The translations under genes and the position numbers were made by a program. From contig NZ_SJZJ01000025.1 of the NCBI RefSeq assembly GCF_004337475.1, positions 1 to 35,386 on the forward strand: a stretch of 35,386 nt of DNA, written 5' to 3'. How positions within the stretch are numbered: position 1 is the first letter of the stretch; each line of letters begins with the position of its first letter. Origin of the DNA: Nocardioides jejuensis. Its GTDB lineage: Bacteria; Actinomycetota; Actinomycetes; Propionibacteriales; Nocardioidaceae. The notes under the pieces were generated by a model. It searched no databases and was not told the origin of the DNA. It saw nothing but the letters and a program-made list of their open reading frames with translations. This document shows, piece after piece, positions 1-6,466 of the stretch.

Positions 1-558
1 CTGGTCACCTCCCGCGTGCTCGCCGGCACCATCCGGCGTACCGGTGACGACGAGCGCGACCTCGCGCTGGCCGCGATGCTCGCCCACTCGAGCAAGGACC
101 TCGAGGAGCACGAGTACGCCGTCCGGTCGGTCGCCGAGGCGCTCGAGCCGTACTGCTCGTCGATGAACGTGCCCGAGACGCCGTTCGTCCTGCACCTACC
201 CAACGTGCTGCACCTGGCGACCGACGTCGCGGGTGTCGCCCGCGACGGGGAGTCGTCCCTCGAGCTGGCCGCCGCGCTGCACCCGTCCGCCGCTGTCGGC
301 GGCACCCCGACGCCGGTCGCGCGCGCCCTGATCAGCGAGATCGAGGGCATGGATCGGGGCCGCTACGCCGCTCCGGTCGGCTGGATGGATGCCACCGGTG
401 ACGGCGAGTGGGGCATCGCCCTGCGCTCGGGCGTGATCGACGGCGCGACCGTGCGCCTCTTCGCCGGCTGCGGCATCGTCGGTGGCTCCGACCCGCAGGC
501 CGAGCTCGCCGAGTCGCAGGCGAAGTTCGTGCCGGTGCGCGACGCGCTCACCAGCTGA
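1..558 (+). CDS. menF: Isochorismate synthase, C-terminal part (5' end outside window)
   Basis: The reading frame is open from base 1, so this is the last ~185 residues of a longer protein. The visible part is the end of the chorismate-binding fold (MenF/EntC/DhbC/TrpE family). It shows an HPSAAVGGTP segment, then GRYAAPVGWMD, and near the end the CGIVGGSDPQAELAES signature that carries metal- and chorismate-binding acidic residues. The wording of these motifs fits isochorismate synthase better than anthranilate or aminodeoxychorismate synthase. Isochorismate synthase converts chorismate to isochorismate, in the cytoplasm, for menaquinone or a siderophore. No siderophore genes are visible, so the menaquinone role is inferred. 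The stop is at 556-558. Confidence 0.88.
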   Translation: MVTSRVLAGTIRRTGDDERDLALAAMLAHSSKDLEEHEYAVRSVAEALEPYCSSMNVPETPFVLHLPNVLHLATDVAGVARDGESSLELAAALHPSAAVGGTPTPVARALISEIEGMDRGRYAAPVGWMDATGDGEWGIALRSGVIDGATVRLFAGCGIVGGSDPQAELAESQAKFVPVRDALTS

Positions 559-594
559 ACCGCCGGAATCGTGGCGGCGGGCCGCAGCTCCGCC

Positions 595-600
595 TAGTCT
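595..600 (+). promoter_or_regulatory. Candidate -10 box (TAGTCT) for the lipoprotein gene
   Basis: TAGTCT fits the TAnnnT form seen at many starts in this window. It would give a leader of about 40 bases before the ATG at 648. An in-frame GTG at 606, five bases after the hexamer, is a less likely leaderless alternative. Confidence 0.35.
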
Positions 601-647
601 CCGGCGTGACGCCGGCCGGCGTCGGACCTGCGAACCCAGGAGCCTTC

Positions 648-1097
648 ATGAAGAAGCTTGCCGTCGCCCTCGTCGCCGTCAGCGCCCTGTCACTCGCCGC
701 CTGCGGCGGATCGGACACGTCCGCGAAGGACACCGCCAGCCCGTCGCCCTCCACGCTGACGAAGGCGGAGTACCTCAAGCAGGCCGACGCCCTCTGTGCC
801 GGTATGAACGCATCCATCGACAAGGCCAGCCAGACGCTCGGGGACTCCCCTGACGCCGCCGCGCTCGAGGCCTTCACCAACGACACGGTCCTGCCCACGA
901 CGAAGAAGGTCATCTCCAAGATCGAGGCTCTGACCCCGCCGGCCGAGCTCAAGGCCCAGGTCGACGCGATGCTGACCGAGGTCAACGCGCAGATCGCCAA
1001 GGTCGAGGCGGACTGGAAGTACGGCATGACCCCGAAGGCCTTCACCAAGGCCAACAAGATGGCGATGGATCTCGGCCTTCCTGCCTGCGGCAGCTGA
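648..1097 (+). CDS. Small secreted lipoprotein of unknown function
   Basis: A 149-residue protein. It opens with a lipoprotein signal peptide: MKK, a hydrophobic stretch, and the lipobox LAAC with Cys19 as the acylation site. A Ser/Thr/Pro linker (TASPSPSTLTK) follows. The mature domain of ~110 residues looks helical and has two Cys, one in ADALCAG and one in the last four residues (ACGS), which could form a disulfide. The start was chosen because AGGAG at 638-642 sits five bases upstream and the signal peptide begins exactly at this ATG. It should sit on the outer face of the cell membrane. I do not recognise the family. It lies 89 bp downstream of menF, but nothing links their roles. Confidence 0.85.
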   Translation: MKKLAVALVAVSALSLAACGGSDTSAKDTASPSPSTLTKAEYLKQADALCAGMNASIDKASQTLGDSPDAAALEAFTNDTVLPTTKKVISKIEALTPPAELKAQVDAMLTEVNAQIAKVEADWKYGMTPKAFTKANKMAMDLGLPACGS

Positions 1098-1111
1098 CCT
1101 TCGGCGTACGA

Positions 1112-1147
1112 CGCGCGGCCGCGACCCCTCCGGGTCGTGGCCGCGCG
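1112..1147. terminator. Hairpin between convergent genes
   Basis: A 16-bp stem (1112-1127 with 1132-1147, one G-U pair) closes on a four-base CTCC loop. It lies between the stop codons of the plus-strand lipoprotein gene and the minus-strand hydrolase gene, so it can end transcripts from both sides. No T tract follows, which is common in high-GC actinobacteria. Confidence 0.7.
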
Positions 1148-1151
1148 CGTT

Positions 1152-1796
1152 TCACCAGCTGAGCTCGGTCGCCTCCGCAACCCGGGCGTAGTCGAGGCCG
1201 GCCGCGCCGAGGAAGCGCCCCAGATGCGCGTCCACCGCGCCGAGGCCGCGCGCGCTGTAGACCTCGTCGTGGATCGCGAGGTTGTGTGCCGCGCCGACGC
1301 CCCGCGCGAAGTCGATCGCCTCGGAGACCTTCAGCCACGGGGCACTCACCGGCAGGCAGAGCACGTCGACGTGCTCCCCCGGCGCCGTCAGCGCATCACC
1401 CGGGTGGAAGAGCCGGGTGTGCCCGTCGCTCACGAGATACCCGCTGTTGTGGATGCGCGGGATCTCGTGGTGGATCTCGGCGTGCATCTCGCCGACGGTC
1501 TCGACCTGGAACCCGGCGGCGGTGAAGCCGGTGCCGGGCCGCAGCACCGTCACCCGCTCGCGGACGTCGGGGGCTTCAGCAGCCAGCAGGTCCGCGACGC
1601 CGGCGATGGTGAACACCTCCGCGTCGGTACGCCGCAGCAGGTCGGCGTTCACGTGATCGGCGTGCTCGTGGGTGATCAGGACGGCGTCGGCACCGTCGAT
1701 CGCTTCCGCGCTGGTCCAGACGCCGGGGTCGATGACGAGGACCCGACCCTCGTGCTCGATCCGGACGCAGGCGTGACCGAATTTCACGATCTTCAT
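1152..1796 (-). CDS. Metallo-beta-lactamase-fold hydrolase (UlaG-like)
   Basis: A 214-residue protein beginning MKIVKFGHACVRIE, typical of the UlaG/UPF0173 branch of the metallo-beta-lactamase fold. The zinc motif HxHxDH is visible as THEHADH around residue 60, with later metal-ligand candidates in the GEMHAEIHHE and HPGDAL segments. The protein is cytoplasmic, with no signal peptide. The substrate cannot be read from sequence; relatives include lactonases and phosphodiesterases. The start was chosen because the family begins with this sequence, and because TAGCGT lies seven bases upstream (1804-1809), matching the leaderless pattern of the window. Longer upstream extensions would run through the neighbouring gene. 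Confidence 0.88.
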   Translation of the reverse strand: MKIVKFGHACVRIEHEGRVLVIDPGVWTSAEAIDGADAVLITHEHADHVNADLLRRTDAEVFTIAGVADLLAAEAPDVRERVTVLRPGTGFTAAGFQVETVGEMHAEIHHEIPRIHNSGYLVSDGHTRLFHPGDALTAPGEHVDVLCLPVSAPWLKVSEAIDFARGVGAAHNLAIHDEVYSARGLGAVDAHLGRFLGAAGLDYARVAEATELSW

Positions 1797-1803
1797 GGGC
1801 CCG

Positions 1804-1809
1804 ACGCTA
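1804..1809 (-). promoter_or_regulatory. -10 box TAGCGT, 7 bases before the hydrolase start
   Basis: On the minus strand this hexamer matches TAnnnT and leaves seven bases to the ATG at 1796, so the transcript would begin at or next to the start codon. The TAG of the hexamer is also the stop codon of the upstream zinc-finger gene. Confidence 0.55.
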
Positions 1810-2343
1810 CGCCGTCGTGTGGTCGAGGTAGCACCAGCGCCAGTCCTCATCCGCCTCGGCAGACTGGATGACCGGATGCCCGGTCGCGTGGAAGTGCGCG
1901 GTCGCGTGCTGGCCCGCTGACGAGTCGCAGCAGCCGGTGTGGCCGCAGGCCAGGCACTCGCGCAGCGACACCCACGAGCGGCCATCGGCCAGACACTCCT
2001 CGCAGGCGGTGCCCGTCGTGACGACGACGGGCGCGGCACGCAGGTGGACGCAGTCCGCACCGCTCTGGCGCAGACCCGTGGAGCTGATCACCCGTGCCCG
2101 CTCAGCGGTCGCGGTGAGCAGCACCGACTCCTCCACGTCGAGCATCGCGAGCACCTGGCGTACGACCTCCGACGGCACCGTCCCGGCGCTGCGGATCTCG
2201 AGCACGCGCCCGCGCTCGCGACCGTCGGCGGCTCCGCAGCCCAGCGCGAGATCGTCGAGGAGACGCTGCTCCTCGCGCTCTGGCGCGACGGACGGCTCGA
2301 CCTGGCCCGTGAGGTCCTCGACGACCGCGTGGTCCGCCGACAC
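1807..2343 (-). CDS. UBP-type zinc-finger protein with an antiporter-tail-like N-terminus
   Basis: A 178-residue protein (GTG start). The C-terminal half is a ZnF-UBP domain, with candidate ligands Cys98, His100, Cys114, Cys117, Cys130, Cys133, Cys138/139, His146, His152 and His156 (CEECLADG, ECLACGHTGCC, HFHATGHP). Domains of this type bind free C-terminal peptides in eukaryotes; the bacterial role is unknown. Residues ~43-75 (RGRVLEIRSAG, then PSEVVRQVLAMLDVEE) resemble the cytoplasmic tail of CPA1-type Na+/H+ antiporters as I remember it, but no membrane domain is encoded nearby. It may therefore be a free tail-plus-finger module or a remnant. The frame stays open upstream of 2343 and no clear ribosome site is visible, so the start is uncertain. 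Confidence 0.75.
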   Translation of the reverse strand: MSADHAVVEDLTGQVEPSVAPEREEQRLLDDLALGCGAADGRERGRVLEIRSAGTVPSEVVRQVLAMLDVEESVLLTATAERARVISSTGLRQSGADCVHLRAAPVVVTTGTACEECLADGRSWVSLRECLACGHTGCCDSSAGQHATAHFHATGHPVIQSAEADEDWRWCYLDHTTA

Positions 2344-2389
2344 TCGCCACTCGACGAACGACGCCTCCGGCTGACCGCGGTGTGACCCG

Positions 2390-3385
2390 TCAGCCGAGGA
2401 GGGCCCTGGCCTCGGGAGAGCTGTAGAAGCCGGCGAGGCGGCGGCGGATCAGGCCCTCGAGGACGCCGGCCTCGGCCAGAGCGTCGAGCACCGGCGGGCC
2501 GAAACGACGCGCCTCCTCGACGAGGTCCTCGCGGTCGAGCCCGAACTCGGCGAGCAGGTCGTGGAGCGTGAAGGACTCGTAGGTGTCGAAGAAGACCTCG
2601 ACGCCCGAGGCGACGGCCGCGGCGATGTACGGCGTCGTCCGCAGGTCGAGCCAGAGCTGGTAGATCGCGACGAAGACGTCGACGAGCTGGCCCTCGCTGA
2701 CCGTGCCCACCAGCTCGCTGAGCGGCCGGGTCGCCAGTGCGTCCCAGACCTCGAGGACGGCGGCGCGGAGCTCGTCGTCGGTCACGGTGTCGGCGGCGTT
2801 CTCGCCGAGGTAGCCGAGCAGGACGCCGGCGGCGCGCTCCGCCACCTCGCGGCTGCGCTGGTCCGCGCCGTCGAGGAGGCCGGCGCCGAGCTTCTCGGCG
2901 GCGTCGATGCCACTGCTGACGAGCGGCACCCGCTTGGCGATCCGGCGGCCGGTGGCGAGCGGGCCGATGGCCAGACCGCGCATGACCTCGCCGACCCCGG
3001 ACTGCAGCGTGGCGTTGTCCGCCATGCCGCGCAGGATCCGCTCGCGGATGCCCCGCATCTCGGCGACGACGCTGACCAGCTCCGCGACACGGGCGCGCCC
3101 GACGAGGTCGCCGAGGGGCACCTCGTTGGCCGGGTGGCTCCGCACCCGGGCCGCGATGTCCGCGGCGATCTCCGGGATCGCGCCCGGGAGGCGGAAGGTC
3201 GCGACGTACTTCAGGGCGACGTCCGTGATCAGGTCGCGCCGCATGACCTGGTCCAGCCGGAGCGTGCCCAGCGTGGCGAGCAGGTGGTCGATCTCGACCA
3301 CGACCTGCTCCTCGAACCGGTCGCCACGCAGCGCGGCGAGCTCGTGGGCGACATGGGCGTCGAGAAGCTGCTCGGCGAGGCTCAT
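2390..3385 (-). CDS. Conserved hypothetical helical protein, 331 residues
   Basis: Starts MSLAEQLLDAHVAHEL and ends SPEARALLG. The whole chain appears alpha-helical and rich in Leu, Ala, Asp and Arg. It has no signal peptide, no clear membrane segment and no catalytic motif I recognise. A moderately hydrophobic middle part (residues ~140-180, with MRGLAIGPLATGRRIAKRVP) might touch a membrane. The start at 3385 is preferred to an in-frame ATG at 3406 because a G-rich GGGGG lies just upstream. It is 56 bp downstream of the csoR-type gene on the same strand and 46 bp before the zinc-finger gene, so the three could be co-transcribed. Function unknown. Confidence 0.75.
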   Translation of the reverse strand: MSLAEQLLDAHVAHELAALRGDRFEEQVVVEIDHLLATLGTLRLDQVMRRDLITDVALKYVATFRLPGAIPEIAADIAARVRSHPANEVPLGDLVGRARVAELVSVVAEMRGIRERILRGMADNATLQSGVGEVMRGLAIGPLATGRRIAKRVPLVSSGIDAAEKLGAGLLDGADQRSREVAERAAGVLLGYLGENAADTVTDDELRAAVLEVWDALATRPLSELVGTVSEGQLVDVFVAIYQLWLDLRTTPYIAAAVASGVEVFFDTYESFTLHDLLAEFGLDREDLVEEARRFGPPVLDALAEAGVLEGLIRRRLAGFYSSPEARALLG

Positions 3386-3441
3386 GCCCCCATGATCCCC
3401 GATCATGGGCGTACGGCGCTCCCGCGGACGGGTGGGCTGCC

Positions 3442-3702
3442 TCACGCGAGCGACAGGAAGAGCTTCTCCATCCGTGCGGTGTCGACGCCGTCGGGACCCT
3501 CTTCGCGCAGGCACGCCTGCATGCCCGTCGCGACGAGCGCGAAGCCGCTGCGGCTGAGGGCCTTGTTGACCGCCGCGAGCTGGGTCAGCGCGTCCTCGCA
3601 GTCCGCACCCTCCTCGAGCATCCGGATGACGGTGGCCAGATGACCGTGCGCCCGCTTCATCCGGGTGATGACGGGCTTGACCTCGTCCTGCGCCAGCTTC
3701 AT
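3442..3702 (-). CDS. CsoR/CstR-family repressor (DUF156), two-Cys type
   Basis: An 86-residue all-helical repressor of the CsoR/RcnR/FrmR/CstR family. The N-terminal helix carries VITRMKRAHGHLATVIRMLEEG, followed by Cys35 and, 29 residues later, Cys64. Copper-sensing CsoR uses Cys-His-Cys, with the His four residues before the second Cys. Here that position (60) is Gly, so the copper set is incomplete. Two conserved Cys without the His is the pattern of CstR, which senses persulfide or sulfide by forming a Cys-Cys polysulfide bridge; assigning that mode here is inference. AGGAG and GAGG lie 8-15 bases before the ATG. It faces an AhpD-like gene across two palindromic operators, so autoregulation and control of that operon are likely. 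Confidence 0.88.
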   Translation of the reverse strand: MKLAQDEVKPVITRMKRAHGHLATVIRMLEEGADCEDALTQLAAVNKALSRSGFALVATGMQACLREEGPDGVDTARMEKLFLSLA

Positions 3703-3734
3703 GTCGCGACCTCTCCTGTCGTGGAGTCATGGAG

Positions 3735-3754
3735 TTTATCCCCCCAGGGGGTTC
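3735..3754. promoter_or_regulatory. Operator 1 for the CsoR/CstR-type repressor
   Basis: An A/T-flanked block of six C, one A and five G (ATCCCCCCAGGGGGTT core). This is the C-run/G-run form known for CsoR-family operators. It lies 33-52 bases before the repressor start, where it would cover the repressor's own promoter. Confidence 0.7.
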
Positions 3755-3776
3755 CATGTTACCGTCCTGAACACAG

Positions 3777-3792
3777 AACCCCCCGGGGGGTT
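3777..3792. promoter_or_regulatory. Operator 2: perfect 16-bp palindrome before the AhpD-like gene
   Basis: AACCCCCCGGGGGGTT is perfectly self-complementary and lies 26 bases before the AhpD-like start codon. It has the same design as operator 1, about 42 bp away, so one repressor could control both directions. Confidence 0.75.
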
Positions 3793-3817
3793 ATTCACCG
3801 CATCGGAAGGCACCGCC

Positions 3818-4201
3818 ATGACCACCACGGCCCACTCCCCTCACGGGAAGGCGGTCCTCCGCGACCTCTCGCCGCAGCACCGCGCCCTGCGCCGCGCCAT
3901 CCCCGACGCGTACGCCGGCTGGAGCGCACTGCACCAGGGCGTCTTCGCCCCGGGCGCCCTCGAGGTGAAGACCAAGGAGCTGATCGCGCTGGCGATCGGC
4001 ATCGTCGAGGGCTGCGACGGATGCATCGCCTCGCACGGCCAGGCCGCGGCACGCGCTGGCGCCAGCCGCCAGGAGGCGGCCGAGACCATCGGCGTCACGT
4101 TCCTGATGCACGGCGGCCCGGCCACCGTCCACGGTGCCCGCGCGTACGAGGCGTTCTGCGAGTTCGCCGACGCCCTCGAGGCCGGCGAGTCCCCCGCCTG
4201 A
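3818..4201 (+). CDS. AhpD-like carboxymuconolactone decarboxylase-family protein
   Basis: A 127-residue single-domain protein. The signature ExxCxxCxxxH is clear at EGCDGCIASH (about residues 65-74), preceded by LEVKTKELIALAIGI. In this family the CxxC pair is redox active and the His completes a proton relay. AhpD-type members reduce peroxiredoxin partners or act as alkylhydroperoxidases, so this is more likely a thiol oxidoreductase than a true decarboxylase. The start has GGAAGG (3805-3810) seven bases upstream. It is the first gene of a two-gene unit with the small Cys-rich ORF at 4233 and is read away from the CsoR/CstR-type repressor. Control by that repressor through operator 2 is inferred. 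Confidence 0.88.
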   Translation: MTTTAHSPHGKAVLRDLSPQHRALRRAIPDAYAGWSALHQGVFAPGALEVKTKELIALAIGIVEGCDGCIASHGQAAARAGASRQEAAETIGVTFLMHGGPATVHGARAYEAFCEFADALEAGESPA

Positions 4202-4232
4202 CCACGTAACCCGACCCGAGAAGGAGATCACC

Positions 4233-4397
4233 ATGTGTCGCCCCGTCCCCTGCAAGCAGTGTGGCAAGACCACCTGGACCGGCTGCGGCCAGCACGTCGC
4301 CGACGTGAAGGCAGTCGTTCCCGCCGCGAACTGGTGCGCCGGGCATGCGGCGCCCGCGGCAACGACTGGCTGGCTCAGCCGTCTGACCCGCCGCTGA
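4233..4397 (+). CDS. Small Cys-rich protein, 54 residues
   Basis: Begins MCRPVPCKQCGKTTW and has Cys at positions 2, 7, 10, 18 and 35, plus His20 and His38. The CKQCG pair and the later Cys/His (GCGQH, WCAGH) suggest one compact zinc or thiol site. The C-terminal ~16 residues are basic (SRLTRR at the end). A strong ribosome site, AAGGAG (4221-4226), lies six bases before the ATG. It follows the AhpD-like gene by 31 bp with no terminator between, so both are probably made from one transcript. Similar short proteins starting MCR occur in other actinobacteria, to my recollection without a known function. A role in thiol, persulfide or metal handling is inferred only from its neighbours. Confidence 0.8.
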   Translation: MCRPVPCKQCGKTTWTGCGQHVADVKAVVPAANWCAGHAAPAATTGWLSRLTRR

Positions 4398-4464
4398 CCC
4401 GCCGTCGGGCTATCCACGCCGTCACTCCGTGACAGTTCCGCAGCGTGTGACAGCTCCGAAATGT

Positions 4465-4507
4465 CAGCAGGGGCGAAAATGTCAGTCTGACACTTTCGCC
4501 CCTGCTG
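4465..4507. repeat. 43-bp palindrome of the TGTCAG/CTGACA family (copy 1)
   Basis: Each 21-base arm mirrors the other around base 4486, with a single mismatch (4479/4493). The arms read CAGCAGGGGCGAAA, one base, then TGTCAG. Two further TGACAG half sites lie just upstream, at 4430 and 4449. The element sits in the gap between the convergent Cys-rich ORF and guaA, so a role as two-way terminator is possible. The same design recurs at 19408-19434. Confidence 0.85.
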
Positions 4508-4547
4508 CTGGCTCACTCCCAGGCGGCCTCCGGCCGCTGGTCGCTCG

Positions 4548-6122
4548 CTACTCCCATTCGATCGTGCCCGGGGGCTTGGACGTCACGTCCAGCGTCACCC
4601 GGTTGATCTCCTTGACCTCGTTCGTGATCCGCGTAGAGATCTTCTCGAGCACCTCGTACGGCAGGCGGGCCCAGTCGGCCGTCATCGCGTCCTCGGAGGT
4701 GACCGGGCGCAGGACGACCGGGTGGCCGTAGGTGCGGCCGTCACCCTGGACGCCGACCGAGCGGACGTCGGCGAGCAGCACGACCGGCATCTGCCAGATC
4801 GAGCCATCGAGGCCGGCCTTCGTCATCTCCTCGCGCGCGATCGCGTCGGCATCGCGCAGGATGTCGAGGCGCTCGCGGGTGACCTCACCGATGATCCGGA
4901 TGCCGAGGCCGGGACCCGGGAACGGCTGGCGCTGGACGATCACGTCCGGCAGGCCGAGCTGCGCACCCACGGCGCGGACCTCGTCCTTGAAGAGCTCACG
5001 CAGCGGCTCGACCAGCTCGAACTCGAGGTCCTCCGGGAGGCCGCCGACGTTGTGGTGGGACTTGATCGTCGAGGTGCCGGCACCGTGGCCCGACTCGACG
5101 ACATCCGGGTAGAGCGTGCCCTGGACCAGGAAGCCGACCTTCGTGCCCTCGGGCGCCGACTTGATGACCTCGATCTCGGCACCCTCGAAGGCACGGATGA
5201 ACTCGCGGCCGATGATCTTGCGCTTGGCCTCGGGCTCGGAGACACCGGCGAGCGCGTCGAGGAACTGCTTCTCGGCGTCGACGACGATCAGCTTCGCGCC
5301 CGTGGCAGCCACGAAGTCGCGCTCGACCTGCTCGGTCTCGTCCTTGCGCATCAGGCCGTGGTCGACGTACACGCAGGTGAGGCGGTCGCCGATCGCCTTC
5401 TGCACGATGGCAGCCGCGACGGCGGAGTCGACGCCGCCGGAGAGGCCACAGATCGCGCGACCCTCGGTGCCGATCTGCTCCTTGATGCGCGCGATCTGCT
5501 CGTCGGCGATGTTGCCGATCGTCCAGGTCTGGCGGCAGCCGGCGATGTTCCACAGGAAGTGCTCGAGGACCTGCTGGCCGTGCTCGGAGTGGAGCACCTC
5601 CGGGTGCCACTGCACGCCGGCGTAGCCGCGGGCGACGTCCTCGAACGCCGCGACCGGGGTGACCTCGGTCGAGGCGAGGACGGTGAAGCCCTCGGGCGCC
5701 GCGACGACCTGGTCGCCGTGCGACATCCAGATGTTGTGGGTGGTCGGCATCCCGGCGAGCAGCGTGCCCGGCTCGAGGACGGTGACCGGCGTACGGCCGT
5801 ACTCGCGCAGGCCGGTCGCGTCGACCTTGCCGCCGAGCGCCTGCGCCATGGTCTGGAAGCCGTAACACATGCCGAAGACCGGGACCTCGCCGGTGAAGAG
5901 CTCACCGTTGAGCGAGGGAGCGCCGTCCTCGTAGACCGACGACGGACCGCCGGAGAGGATGATCGCCTTCGGCTTCTTCGCCAGCATCTCGGCGACGGGC
6001 AGCGTGTGCGGCACGATCTCGGAGTAGACCTTGGCCTCGCGGACACGCCGCGCGATCAGCTGGGCGTACTGCGCCCCGAAGTCGACGACGAGGACGAGGT
6101 CGTGCGCAGAAGTCTCAGTCAC
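4548..6122 (-). CDS. guaA: GMP synthase (glutamine-hydrolysing)
   Basis: A full-length 524-residue GMP synthase, which turns XMP, ATP and glutamine into GMP. The N-terminal class I amidotransferase domain shows the nucleophile Cys86 (GMCYGFQ) and the His173/Glu175 pair (QWHPEV). The ATP-pyrophosphatase domain has the P-loop SGGVDS at 228-233. The C-terminal dimerisation domain ends with the conserved KPPGTIEWE. The GTG start at 6122 fits the expected N-terminus. No ribosome site is present; instead TAGAAT lies exactly six bases upstream, so the mRNA is probably leaderless. It is a single transcription unit downstream of a repeat-rich gap. guaB and guaB3, which act in the same pathway, are encoded 5-10 kb away with matching promoters. 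Confidence 0.97.
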   Translation of the reverse strand: MTETSAHDLVLVVDFGAQYAQLIARRVREAKVYSEIVPHTLPVAEMLAKKPKAIILSGGPSSVYEDGAPSLNGELFTGEVPVFGMCYGFQTMAQALGGKVDATGLREYGRTPVTVLEPGTLLAGMPTTHNIWMSHGDQVVAAPEGFTVLASTEVTPVAAFEDVARGYAGVQWHPEVLHSEHGQQVLEHFLWNIAGCRQTWTIGNIADEQIARIKEQIGTEGRAICGLSGGVDSAVAAAIVQKAIGDRLTCVYVDHGLMRKDETEQVERDFVAATGAKLIVVDAEKQFLDALAGVSEPEAKRKIIGREFIRAFEGAEIEVIKSAPEGTKVGFLVQGTLYPDVVESGHGAGTSTIKSHHNVGGLPEDLEFELVEPLRELFKDEVRAVGAQLGLPDVIVQRQPFPGPGLGIRIIGEVTRERLDILRDADAIAREEMTKAGLDGSIWQMPVVLLADVRSVGVQGDGRTYGHPVVLRPVTSEDAMTADWARLPYEVLEKISTRITNEVKEINRVTLDVTSKPPGTIEWE

Positions 6123-6128
6123 GCGCGG

Positions 6129-6134
6129 ATTCTA
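6129..6134 (-). promoter_or_regulatory. -10 box TAGAAT, 6 bases before guaA
   Basis: On the minus strand TAGAAT is followed by six bases and then the GTG start of guaA. guaB has the same hexamer at the same distance. No clear -35 element is seen. Confidence 0.65.
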
Positions 6135-6192
6135 TCGTCCGTACGCCGCCCTCCCGGACGCCGTCCCGGTCTGGCCACAACCCGCGACTCAA

Positions 6193-6240
6193 CACGCCAA
6201 AACCCGGGGCTCGACGCGGCAAAACCCGGGTCTGAACGCG
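6193..6240. repeat. Paired AAAACCCGGG repeat, 22-bp spacing (copy A)
   Basis: Two units each carrying AAAACCCGGG, at 6199-6208 and 6221-6230, exactly 22 bases apart and each flanked by ACGC/CGCG. They lie about 60 bases upstream of the guaA -10 box. Related pairs occur at 11676-11713 and 29532-29625. Confidence 0.8.
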
Positions 6241-6280
6241 TCAGGACCCCGCCGGGGAGGGAGGGTGGCGGGGTCCTGAC
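6240..6280. terminator. 14-bp perfect hairpin upstream of guaA
   Basis: Arms 6240-6253 and 6267-6280 (GTCAGGACCCCGCC and its complement) close on a 13-base purine-rich loop. It may be a back-up terminator for the minus-strand oxidoreductase operon or part of the structured region described at 6236-6417. Confidence 0.5.
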
Positions 6281-6380
6281 CATCCACGCTTTCGTGGAAC
6301 AGCGCGGACATGGGACCCGGTATGGGAGGGAGCAAGACTCTCCGGGCCCACCCGGTGCAACGACCTCCCCTAGGACGCGT

Positions 6381-6417
6381 TACGGCCCGGCCCCGAAAGA
6401 CTCGGGGCCGGGCCGTA
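6381..6417 (-). terminator. 16-bp perfect hairpin downstream of the GMC oxidoreductase
   Basis: Arms 6381-6396 and 6402-6417 pair without mismatch around a five-base loop. It lies 50 bases beyond the GMC oxidoreductase stop codon and is very GC-rich, as expected for an actinobacterial terminator without a T tract. Confidence 0.7.
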
Positions 6418-6466
6418 CGCGGGCCGCTCCGTGGGGCGCGTGGGACGCAGGTGACGTCAGATCATG

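Larger units (their letters stand above)
6236..6417 (+). other. Candidate structured-RNA region in the 344-bp gap before guaA
   Basis: The gap 6123-6466 holds no credible protein gene. Besides the guaA promoter and repeat copy A it contains a dense series of hairpins: a 14-bp stem at 6240-6280, a CCACG/CGTGG hairpin at 6284-6297, and a 16-bp stem at 6381-6417. The loop of the first stem (GGGGAGG, 6254-6260) is complementary to CCTCCCC at 6364-6370. ACGCGTC (6236-6242) is complementary to GACGCGT (6374-6380). It could be a small RNA ended by the last hairpin, or simply stacked terminators. Strand is uncertain and it matches no RNA family I recognise. Confidence 0.25.

Noticed and set aside
3386..3406. 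In-frame ATG at 3406 as an alternative start for the helical protein.
   Set aside because: There is no ribosome site before it, while a G-rich stretch precedes the ATG at 3385.
6193..6240. Short evenly spaced repeats that could recall a CRISPR array.
   Set aside because: The units are themselves palindromic, occur only in pairs with ~10-base spacers, and no cas gene is present.
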